From Holophagaceae bacterium (GTDB taxonomy: Bacteria; Acidobacteriota; Holophagae; Holophagales; Holophagaceae): DNA of 19,777 nt. Location: the NCBI GenBank assembly GCA_025353305.1, contig JANXQX010000262.1:1-19777 (forward strand), in the 5' to 3' direction. Positions 1 to 6,600 of the stretch are shown here, piece after piece; position 1 is the first letter of the stretch, and every line of letters starts with the position of its first letter. The position numbers and the translations under genes are program-made. The notes beneath the pieces are model-generated. The model did no database searches, was not told the DNA's origin, and was given only the letters and a program-made list of their open reading frames with translations.

Positions 1-1
1 C

Positions 2-130
2 AGTTCTAGCCGAAGGCGGTGCAATCCACGCGGGGTAAAGCGTAAAATGAGCAACTGGAACGTCCGAGATCGAAGTCTAATCTGCAATGCACGCAGCAAA
101 CCGATCATTCACATTTCAGGCCTTAAGTGA
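2..130 (+). CDS. Possible transposase C-terminal fragment (partial, enters from left edge)
   Basis: One frame is open from the window edge to a TGA at 128-130, giving about 42 residues with no start inside the window. The stretch contains PRGVKRKMSNWNVR. A Pro-Arg-x-Val-Lys-Arg-Lys-Met-Ser pattern near the C-terminus recalls the basic tail of IS4-type DDE transposases, from memory of that family. No catalytic residues are visible because the rest lies outside. It sits 10 bp before an attC-like inverted repeat and upstream of an IS110 remnant, so a mobile-element origin is plausible. It could equally be the tail of an unrelated basic protein or chance open frame. Confidence 0.35.
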   Translation, partial: SSSRRRCNPRGVKRKMSNWNVRDRSLICNARSKPIIHISGLK

Positions 131-140
131 ACCGTATTGG

Positions 141-224
141 GCCTAACCCTCCGCTCAACCCGGGATCCCGCCTGCATTGTCTTCCGCTCTTTCTCGTCTC
201 CCTACTTCCCCGGCTTCGTTAGGC
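141..224 (+). repeat. attC-like imperfect inverted repeat
   Basis: GCCTAAC (141-147) and GTTAGGC (218-224) are perfect reverse complements 84 bp apart, outer end to outer end. They fit the integron R''/R' consensus RYYYAAC and GTTRRRY. The left arm continues with CCTCCGCTCAACCCGGG, which resembles the R''-spacer-L'' arrangement of integron attC sites. The right arm has CCCCGG before GTTAGGC, which can pair only partly with the left arm, and the central part is not palindromic. No integrase gene is visible. It may be a degenerate attC or the end of a mobile element. Confidence 0.35.
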
Positions 225-289
225 GCCTCGGCGCGGGCGGCTCCGGTCAGCTTCATTCGTCAGGCCAAACCCAGTCCATGGAGAATCAA

Positions 290-802
290 ATGATCAGGCT
301 GGCTGTATCCCTGGCCCTTTGCATCTCGGCTTTTGGCCAGGAGCCCAGGCTTGAAGATTCGGCTCTAAAGTTCGCACAGGAATTCTATGGCTGGTATGTC
401 CCTATCGCCGCAAAAGGTAACAAGGGTCCAGCCTTCGAGATTGCCATCAAGCAGAAGCCTTCTTTCTTCAGTCCCCAGCTGCTCCAAGCCCTCCAGGATG
501 ACGCTGCTGCTCAAGCTAAAGTGAGCGACGATATTGTCGGCCTGGATTTCGATCCGTTCCTGAGCTCACAGCACCCTTCAAACCAGTTCATGCTTGGCCA
601 AAGCATCCATAAAGAAGATGGCTGCTGGGTCTACTTCTACAACTCCAAGGCAGGCCAGAAGCGCGGCAAACCGAATGTGATTGCCGTCGCCACTCAATCC
701 AAAGGTCATTGGTTTTTCACGAATTTCCGTTTCCCTGATGGTGGCGATCTTCTGAAAACCCTAAAGGCCCTCAAGCTCGACCGTGAGAAATCCCTTAAAT
801 GA
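290..802 (+). CDS. Small secreted protein, DUF3828-like
   Basis: The 170-residue product begins with a short signal peptide (MIRLAVSLALCISAFG, then QEP). ATG 290 is preferred because GGAG at 280-283 lies 6 nt upstream. An in-frame ATG at 278 and the longer frame back to 137 lack such a site. The mature part starts with an amphipathic helix ending in FYGWYV, followed by a segment rich in aromatic residues and a C-terminal GHWFFTNFRF strand. The aligned Phe-Tyr-x-Trp-Tyr motif and size resemble small periplasmic DUF3828-type proteins; this is a weak family match from memory. The gene lies just downstream of the attC-like repeat and upstream of an IS110 remnant, so it may be accessory. No enzymatic motif is seen. 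Confidence 0.7.
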   Translation: MIRLAVSLALCISAFGQEPRLEDSALKFAQEFYGWYVPIAAKGNKGPAFEIAIKQKPSFFSPQLLQALQDDAAAQAKVSDDIVGLDFDPFLSSQHPSNQFMLGQSIHKEDGCWVYFYNSKAGQKRGKPNVIAVATQSKGHWFFTNFRFPDGGDLLKTLKALKLDREKSLK

Positions 803-850
803 TCCGAGGCCTGTCCTGAAAGCCAATTCGAAAAGCTGAAATAGCGGTCT

Positions 851-1216
851 TTAGAAAAACGCTGGAGTGGGTGTGAACCGGACCATCAGACCCAGCTTTC
901 CAAGTCCACGGAGGTGCCTCTGGATGCTGCGGTGGCGGGATTTGGAGGAGGCCGGTTGAGAGGCTGGTTCCTGATAGGTGGCGCCTTTGCTCATCAGTCG
1001 GTAGATGATCACCACGAGTCTTCCTGCGATCGCCATCAGCACCTTCTGCTTGCTGCCCGCCTGGACGCCAAGATTGCGGTACTTGATCCCGAGGCGGCAG
1101 TCCTTCGCCTTCACGGCGGCTCCGACGCATTCCATCAGGGTTCGGCACAGGTATTTGCGATACAAGGCAACTTGCAAATTGCCTGTGCCCCTTCTGCAAT
1201 GCCTAGTCCCGCTCAC
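851..1216 (-). pseudogene. IS110-family transposase C-terminal remnant
   Basis: The minus-strand frame of 121 codons carries features of the C-terminal third of IS110-family transposases: LMECVGAAVKAKD, then a LGIKYRNL helix, KQKVLMAIAGRLVVIIYRLM, TYQEP, and a final R-rich helix ending LGKLGLMVRF. In the family this part follows the Transposase_20 domain. The N-terminal DEDD catalytic domain is absent: nothing homologous is seen upstream (above 1216), where the lipoprotein gene and its promoter start. The remnant therefore cannot encode active transposase. The ATG at 1216 is probably not a real start. It indicates past IS110 insertion and decay between the two small secreted-protein genes. 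Confidence 0.7.
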
Positions 1217-1259
1217 CCGGCGAGCCCATGCGCCCGTCAGGCAGATAGGTCCTATAAGG

Positions 1260-1265
1260 TATAAT
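1260..1265 (+). promoter_or_regulatory. Candidate -10 element (TATAAT) for the lipoprotein gene
   Basis: A perfect TATAAT lies 30 bp upstream of the preferred start at 1295, which is suitable for a short leader. The expected -35 position, about 17 bp further upstream, holds only TCAGGC, a poor match to TTGACA, so any promoter would depend on the strong -10 or on an activator. Confidence 0.35.
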
Positions 1266-1294
1266 TGAATGCTTCTCTAATGACAGGTGCACAC

Positions 1295-1594
1295 ATGCGA
1301 CTTAGGGCCCTTGGCGCCTCCATCCTTTTTCTGGTTTCGTTGGCCTGCACGCGCCCGGAACCAGTTCCCTACCGGGTCTCCATCGGCATGAGCGAGGCTA
1401 ACCTCAAGGCTGCCGTGGGGGAACCAACGGTGGTGGAAACCTCCCTGGAGGGCGCCACCTATCGATATCAGATATGGCTTTACAACGGGAGGGGGAGGCC
1501 CACGGTGCTTCTGCACTGGCACGTCCACATGAAGGGAGGACGGGTGGATGCGTACGGCATGGACGAGGAGGAACGCCAGGTGAAGCCGGCCTGA
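1295..1594 (+). CDS. Small lipoprotein-like protein, BamE/SmpA-like fold
   Basis: The product is 99 residues. The N-terminus MRLRALGASILFLVSLAC is basic and hydrophobic and ends in a cysteine. The lipobox SLAC is imperfect, so lipidation is probable but not certain. The mature part has GMSEANLKAAVGEP, the Gly-x-Ser...Val-Gly-x-Pro pattern at the start of SmpA/OmlA/BamE-like domains, followed by short strands (YRYQIWLYNGRG) and a charged tail. ATG 1295 is chosen because AGG at 1285-1287 sits 7 nt upstream; ATG 1280 and TTG 1265 are in frame but have no better site. It is separated by 40 bp from the isochorismatase-family gene and could be cotranscribed with it. Molecular role unknown; the family often acts in the cell envelope. 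Confidence 0.65.
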   Translation: MRLRALGASILFLVSLACTRPEPVPYRVSIGMSEANLKAAVGEPTVVETSLEGATYRYQIWLYNGRGRPTVLLHWHVHMKGGRVDAYGMDEEERQVKPA

Positions 1595-1634
1595 ATTCTG
1601 TCATTTCATCCCAGGCCCGAGGAAAGGCAGCACC

Positions 1635-2174
1635 ATGAAACCAGCCGTCCTGGTTATTGATGTACAGCGCGCCCTATGCGAAGGGCAATTCGCGGCTTTT
1701 GAAGCCGACCGGGTCATCGCGCGGATCAACGAGGTCCTGGAAAAGGCAAGGGCCGCATCTGTGCCCGTCGTGTTCATTCAGCATGAATCCCGCGATGACC
1801 TCTTCAAGCACGGAACAGATGGTTGGCAGTTGGCGGAGGGCCTCAATGCCTTGCCGTCGGATATTCATCTACGCAAGACCGCAACGGATTCATTCCATAA
1901 GACCGATTTGCACGCCATCCTGCAAAATTCCGGGATCAACGAATTGGTCATATGCGGCTTTCAAAGTGATTTCTGCGTCGATACAACGACACGTAGGGCT
2001 TTGAGCCTGGGATACCCGGTGGTCCTTGTCTCCGATGCCCACTCCACGATCGACAATGAAATTTTGACCGCCGCCCAAATTTCACAACACCATAACGTGA
2101 CGCTCGCAAATATCACCAGTTTTGGCCCGCGAGCCCTCCCAAAGCCCGCAAGCCAAGTTCAGTTCTCTGGCTAA
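1635..2174 (+). CDS. Isochorismatase-family cysteine hydrolase
   Basis: The 179-residue product has the complete isochorismatase/nicotinamidase-like layout. The catalytic triad is visible as Asp9 (LVIDVQ), Lys81 (RKTATDSF) and Cys114 (GFQSDFCVDTTTR). The strand VCGF-type segment and the loop after Cys114 also fit. Length is normal for the small single-domain members. A GAGGAAAGG Shine-Dalgarno lies upstream of ATG 1635. It has no signal peptide and is likely cytoplasmic. The family hydrolyses amide or vinyl ether bonds (nicotinamide, isochorismate, carbamoyl compounds); the substrate cannot be read from sequence. The nearest neighbours do not define a pathway. Confidence 0.9.
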   Translation: MKPAVLVIDVQRALCEGQFAAFEADRVIARINEVLEKARAASVPVVFIQHESRDDLFKHGTDGWQLAEGLNALPSDIHLRKTATDSFHKTDLHAILQNSGINELVICGFQSDFCVDTTTRRALSLGYPVVLVSDAHSTIDNEILTAAQISQHHNVTLANITSFGPRALPKPASQVQFSG

Positions 2175-2607
2175 CCCGTTCAACCCGCACCCAGCCCGAT
2201 GGCCTTTCAATGGGGCATTTGACCGCATGGCTCGAAGCCTGCGATCGTTCTGGCTGCCATCTGCGCGTGGAATGTTGTATGGGCATATTGAAAGTGTCGC
2301 GGGAAAAGGTGGGCCCGAGGCCCATCCTAAACGTGGACATGGGGCTCGATGACACACCCGTTTTCCCGGATGTCTGACCCTGCTGCTGCGAGCGCGCGGA
2401 CAAGGGGCCTACATCGCCGCCCGGCACGAGGAGTTGCTTCCAGTGCACTTTCCAACGTGCAGCGTTTGTGCCAAGCACACGAGGGTTGAGAACAGGATTT
2501 CTGGAGTGATGGGGCCTGCCATTTTTTGGCTCACGATGGTCATGGTGGCCGGGTTCTTCTTTGTGCGCGGCATGAGCAACGCAGGTCAGGCAGGGGACGC
2601 AGTGAGG
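2175..2607. other. Intergenic stretch with no supported gene
   Basis: This 433-bp gap lies between the hydrolase gene and the convergent MFS locus. It contains only a 55-codon open frame (ATG 2210 to TGA 2377, plus strand, no Shine-Dalgarno) and a longer plus-strand frame that runs antisense into the MFS gene. The first bases after the hydrolase stop resemble the left arm of an attC site, but no matching right arm follows. No clear terminator with a T-tract was seen. It may be decayed accessory DNA. Confidence 0.5.
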
Positions 2608-3849
2608 TCAGGTCTTCCTTTCGGTTCCGCCCAGATCCAAAGCCTTGAAACTGCGGTACAGCATCAGGTCGTACAGGATCTTCAGTCCGCCGGCGAGAAA
2701 GAAAGGGGCTCCGGCAGGGCCGGGAGGGCAAGGAACTGGCCCGCCAGCACCGGGGAGAGGGCCGCGCCGGTGGTGCGCGCGATGCCGGTTACGCCCGCCG
2801 CGGCGGAACGCTCGTCGGGCGCCACCACCTGCATGGTGTAGGCCTGGCGAGTGGGGACGTCCATCTGGGAGATGCTGAAGCGCAGGAGCAGCACCGCAAT
2901 GGCGAGCGGAAGGTTCGGCATCAGGGGCACCAGGATCAGCAGCACATTCGAGGGAATGTGCGTGAACACCATGGTCCGGATCAACCCGATCCGGCTTGCC
3001 AGCCGCACGGCGTAAAGCGCGGACAGGCCCGCCAGCAGGTTGGCCACGAAGAAGATCGAGCCCAGCATGCCGGGCGCCACGCCGAATCGCTGGTGGAACC
3101 AATAAGGAACGATGCTCTGGATGACCAGGCCCCCCGCGAAAGCATCAAGGGAGAAGAGCGCGGAAAGGCGCAGCACCATTCCTTTTTGATCGGTCGAGGC
3201 CGAAGCTGGAGGATTCGGCGGAAGGCGGCGCCTCGATGGCCCTGGACGCCCGGGAGAACAATGCCACGAGCAGCAACCCCATGGCGGCGTAGGCGAAGAT
3301 CAGCACCCGGTAGCTGGCCACGGGGGCCAGCCCCGAAGCCTGGAGGGCTTGGGCTGTCCAGCCCCCGGCCAGGGCGCCGGCAGCAGCGGCGAAGGAACCC
3401 GTCAGGTTGTACCAGGCGAAGACGGCGGTCCGGCGATCCTCGGGGAGCACCTGGGACAGGGACGCCTGTTCTATGGCCAGGAAGGGGCCCACTTCATGGC
3501 CCGAAGGGCTGATCACCCCGAAGGTGGCCGCCAGCAGAAGCACGATGAAATCCCCGCTGAGCGCAAAGGGAATCCCCGCCACCACCATGAGGGCGGAGCC
3601 CAGGAGGAGCATGCGTTTCCGCCCAATGCGGTCGGCCTGGAGGGTGATCCAGAGGGAGATGAGCGTATCGTCGGCCAGTGTGAGGGTGAGCAGCAGCCCG
3701 ACGCGCCCCACGCTGAAGCCAAGCCCCACGAGGAATAACACCAGGACCACTGAAAGGAACCCGTACGAGAACATCCGCACCGCCCTGGTCGCGAAGAGCA
3801 GCCTGCCATCCCGACCAAGGAGATCATGGCTTTGGCGAAGCGGGTGCAT
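2608..3849 (-). pseudogene. MFS transporter, interrupted by two compensating frameshifts
   Basis: Joined across two frame changes the product is about 412 residues with 12 predicted membrane segments, the normal size for a major facilitator. ATG 3849 follows AGGAGG with a 4-nt gap. The first frame carries six segments and motif A (ADRIGRKRM) in the loop after segment 2. Reading then shifts at an AAAAA run (3183-3187), skipping one base, and continues with TM7-11 (VLRLSALFSLDAFAGG through LAGQFLALPAL). A second change near 2708-2725 returns to the original frame for the last segment, ending in LKILYDLMLYRSF. The middle frame remains clearly MFS-like for about 460 bp. This is either a pseudogene, compensating indels, or sequencing errors in G/C- and A-rich runs. 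Substrate unknown. Confidence 0.8.
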
Positions 3850-4303
3850 TGGGCCTCCTGGAGTGTTCCACTGCACTGGCAGGAGGCAGGAAGTGATCCG
3901 CAGCCAAGCATGTTGGGGTCAGCTGCCCTTGCCTTATCGTCGGTACCGAGCGAGTGGTGTCCGGAAGCGGTCCGGATGGCGATTTCAATAAATGCCACCT
4001 TCGGCAGGAACGTTCGGGCCCTCCGTGGCCATCGAACTCCACGGCAGGGTGATTCCGGTACCAGCTCCTTCTTGACTGCGCCATCACAGCTTCTGCTGGT
4101 CAACGTCCATCGTGGTGCGTCCCCATACCCTTCACACCGGCTTTGTTTCCGGCTTGATTTGTTCACGGTTTCCAATTTGAATCATGAATGACCCCAATCG
4201 AGAACATGCTTTCCGCATATCCTCCGGCGAATAGGACCCTGACTTGACTCGACCCGTCAAAGATCGTCGCAACCGCCAGCACCCTATCATCAGATTCCTA
4301 TTC
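3850..4303. other. Divergent intergenic region, MFS / hemerythrin
   Basis: This 454-bp region separates two divergently transcribed genes and should hold both promoters. No protein-like reading frame was recognised on either strand, although several chance frames cross it. On the minus strand a TTGAAA lies near 3987, just upstream of a pair of TCCGGA palindromes. The plus-strand gene has an in-frame TTG at 4244, but ATG 4304 is preferred. Confidence 0.45.
3960..3976 (-). promoter_or_regulatory. Paired TCCGGA palindromes, possible operator of the MFS gene
   Basis: Two TCCGGA hexamers, each a self-palindrome, start 11 bp apart (3960-3965 and 3971-3976), close to one helical turn, about 110 bp upstream of the MFS start. 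A TTGAAA on the minus strand is adjacent. This spacing would suit a dimeric repressor or activator, but no regulator gene is adjacent and short palindromes occur by chance in GC-rich DNA. Confidence 0.2.
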
Positions 4304-4840
4304 ATGGATTTTTCCGATTTTCTGCGGCGATTCATCCTTAAGCGGCAGGGGGCGAAGCTGGCGCGTGGGCCCATCCCGGCCCCCCCGGTTCCAGTGGCCA
4401 GAGCCAAGCCAAAACAGGACCAGGCCGAAGAGCATGGGAGTCCTCTGTTCATCACCGGAATCGAACGTATCGACCAGGATCACCACCAGTTGACGGCCAC
4501 CATCCGGCAGCTCCAGAAGTCGCTCCACGACGGTTCGAGCCAGGAAGTGGTCATTGAGACCTTGGACTTCCTGGTCCGCTACTCCGAGGACCACTTCACG
4601 CTTGAGGAAGCCTACATGAAGCACATCGACTTTCCCGGCCTCCCCGGACACAGGGCGTCCCATGGCAAAGTCAGGGCCACGATCCTGAAGCTGCGCGAGC
4701 GAATATCCTCAGGGGATAGCACCGTTGCCCTGGAACTCTCAGCGATGCTATTTACGTATCTCTCGGACCACATCATGGGTGAGGACTCGGCTTACGTGGA
4801 GCACGCCCGGACCCGAAAATCCAAGCCTCCCCTGCCGTGA
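4304..4840 (+). CDS. Bacteriohemerythrin (di-iron O2-binding protein)
   Basis: The 178-residue product has an N-terminal ~45-residue extension (basic helix FLRRFILKRQ followed by a Pro/Lys-rich linker) and a C-terminal hemerythrin domain, residues ~48-168. All seven expected iron ligands are visible: His60, His97, Glu101, His116, His120, His156 and Asp161, in the H...HxxxE...HxxxH...HxxxxD order. The family binds O2 reversibly at a di-iron site for storage, delivery or sensing. No signal peptide or signalling domain is seen, so it is probably cytoplasmic. The start at ATG 4304 is chosen over TTG 4244, though its Shine-Dalgarno is weak. A second, different hemerythrin-domain gene lies at 12126. 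Confidence 0.88.
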   Translation: MDFSDFLRRFILKRQGAKLARGPIPAPPVPVARAKPKQDQAEEHGSPLFITGIERIDQDHHQLTATIRQLQKSLHDGSSQEVVIETLDFLVRYSEDHFTLEEAYMKHIDFPGLPGHRASHGKVRATILKLRERISSGDSTVALELSAMLFTYLSDHIMGEDSAYVEHARTRKSKPPLP

Positions 4841-4980
4841 AGCAAGACGGTCAACATGTGGAACGGATGATGCACTTCAGATTCCCCAGAACTGGGGCGA
4901 GGCAATCCTAGCATCCTTTAACGAGGTAATTCTCCGGACCTGGCGGTAGGATTGATCGAACCTTTTTTCAGGAGGATTTC

Positions 4981-6600
4981 ATGAATATCCTCAAGGCCCT
5001 TCGTGGTGCGGCCATCGCGATCGTCGCGGCGCCACTGCTGGCCCAGACCGTTCCCGTCGTCGAGAAGACGCTTTCCAACGGCATGAAACTGCTGATGGTG
5101 GAGCGCCATGACGATCCCACTTTTGCCGCGGGCTGGATGGCCCGCGTGGGCAGCGCCAACGAGCGTCCCGGCATCACGGGCTTGGCCCACCTCTTCGAGC
5201 ATATGATGTTCAAGGGCTCGAAGACCATCGGCACCAGGGACGCCAAGCGCGACGCCGAGCTGAATGCGCAGCAGGACGCCACCCAGGCCGAGATGCGCAA
5301 AGAGTACGCCATCCTGCGCGAGCAGCAACGCCGTGGCGAGATCACGAACATGATGGACCCGAAGGTGCGCACACCCCGCCTCCAGCAGCTGCTTGAACAG
5401 TTCGACGCGGCGGTGAAGGAGCAGCGCGCCCTGATCGTCAAGGACGAGATCTGGAAGATCTACCAGGAAGCGGGTTCCACCGGACTCAACGCCAACACCA
5501 GCCAGGACCGCACCTTCTACATCATCAGCCTGCCCTCCAACAAGCTGGAACTCTGGATGTGGATGGAGTCCGACCGCATCGCCAATCCGGTTTTCCGGGA
5601 GTTCTACAGCGAGCGGGACGTGATCCAGGAAGAGCGGCGCCAGTCCCTTGAATCAAGGCCTGACGGCCTCGTGGGAGAAGCCTTCAACGCCATGACCTGG
5701 ATGGCCAGCCCCTACCACTGGCAGGTGATCGGGTGGCCCAGCGACATCGCCACGGTCACCCGCGAGGCGGCCAACGAGTTCTTCGCCACCTACTACGCGC
5801 CCAACAACCTCACGGCCATCCTGGTGGGCGACTTCGATGCCGAAAAAGCCTTCTCCCTGGCCGAGAAATACTTCAGCCGGGTCCCGGCGAACCCCAAGGG
5901 GGTCCCTGAGCTGACCACCCTGGAGCCGCCCCAGCCCGCAGAACAGCGCATGGTGGCCGAGATCGAGAGCAGCCCTTCCATCCAGGTGGAGTTCAAGTCG
6001 GTGCCCGGCGTGCACAAGGACGCACCGGCCCTGCAGGTTCTGGCGGGCGTCCTGAGCGGCGCGGGCGGGGGCACCGGCGGGCGCGGCGGCGGGGGCGGCG
6101 GCGGCATGCGCGCCACCGGCCGCTTGAACAAATCCCTGGTGCTCGACAAGAAGGCCGCCACCAGTGCCTCGGCATCATCGCGTGGGCAGAAATATGGCGG
6201 CCTGTTCACTCTGCGGGCCAATCCGTCCCCCGGCCATAAGCCCGAGGAACTGGAACCCCTGCTCTATGCCGAACTGGAGAAGATCGTGAAGGAGGGCATC
6301 ACCGACGAGGAACTGGCCCGTTTCAAGAACGCCCAGCAGGTGGCGCAGTACACTCGCCTGGAGAGCAACGTCGGCATCCGCGAAGCACTAGCCCAGGCGG
6401 TCTCGTCCGGCGACTGGAAGGACTTCGTCGAGCAGCCCAAGCGGATCCAGGCGGTGACCAAAGAAGATGTCCAGCGCGTGGCCAGACAGTACCTTGTGAA
6501 GGAAAGCCGCAACGTCCTGATCACCACCAGGAAGGGCCCGCCACCCGAAGGCGGGCCGAGAAGACGCCCGGCACCGCAGCCCGCCCCGGAGGTGAAGTGA
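4981..6600 (+). CDS. Secreted M16 zinc metallopeptidase, catalytic subunit
   Basis: The 539-residue product has a signal peptide (cleavage likely after ALL-type AAPLLA, before QTVPV). The inverted zinc motif HLFEH is at residues 70-74, and the distal Glu ligand is probably in VIQEERR at 216-220. About 143 residues separate them versus roughly 76 in classic M16 enzymes; the extra is a charged, helix-prone insertion at ~88-155. The second lobe begins near 240 and contains a glycine-rich tract at ~361-377. AGGAGG at 4970-4975 gives a strong ribosome site. The stop overlaps the start of the next M16 gene, so the two are translationally coupled and likely form a heterodimer in the periplasm or outside the cell. 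Substrates are probably peptides or misfolded proteins. Confidence 0.93.
   Translation: MNILKALRGAAIAIVAAPLLAQTVPVVEKTLSNGMKLLMVERHDDPTFAAGWMARVGSANERPGITGLAHLFEHMMFKGSKTIGTRDAKRDAELNAQQDATQAEMRKEYAILREQQRRGEITNMMDPKVRTPRLQQLLEQFDAAVKEQRALIVKDEIWKIYQEAGSTGLNANTSQDRTFYIISLPSNKLELWMWMESDRIANPVFREFYSERDVIQEERRQSLESRPDGLVGEAFNAMTWMASPYHWQVIGWPSDIATVTREAANEFFATYYAPNNLTAILVGDFDAEKAFSLAEKYFSRVPANPKGVPELTTLEPPQPAEQRMVAEIESSPSIQVEFKSVPGVHKDAPALQVLAGVLSGAGGGTGGRGGGGGGGMRATGRLNKSLVLDKKAATSASASSRGQKYGGLFTLRANPSPGHKPEELEPLLYAELEKIVKEGITDEELARFKNAQQVAQYTRLESNVGIREALAQAVSSGDWKDFVEQPKRIQAVTKEDVQRVARQYLVKESRNVLITTRKGPPPEGGPRRRPAPQPAPEVK

Noticed and set aside
2168..2310. Second attC-like start (GGCTAACCCGTTCAACC) overlapping the stop of the hydrolase gene
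   Set aside because: No GTTRRRY right-hand box occurs within a normal attC length downstream.
2210..2377. 55-codon plus-strand frame in the 2175-2607 gap
   Set aside because: It has no Shine-Dalgarno, no recognised family and only modest length; kept only as a note.
2434..2841. Plus-strand frame with a possible membrane helix (ATG 2509, AIFWLTMVMVAGFFF)
   Set aside because: Most of it is antisense to the MFS gene, the ribosome site is badly spaced and the rest is low-complexity; the helix alone is not enough.
4884..4897. CCCCAG/CTGGGG hairpin after the first hemerythrin gene
   Set aside because: The loop is too short for the full stem and no T-tract follows; it may be chance.
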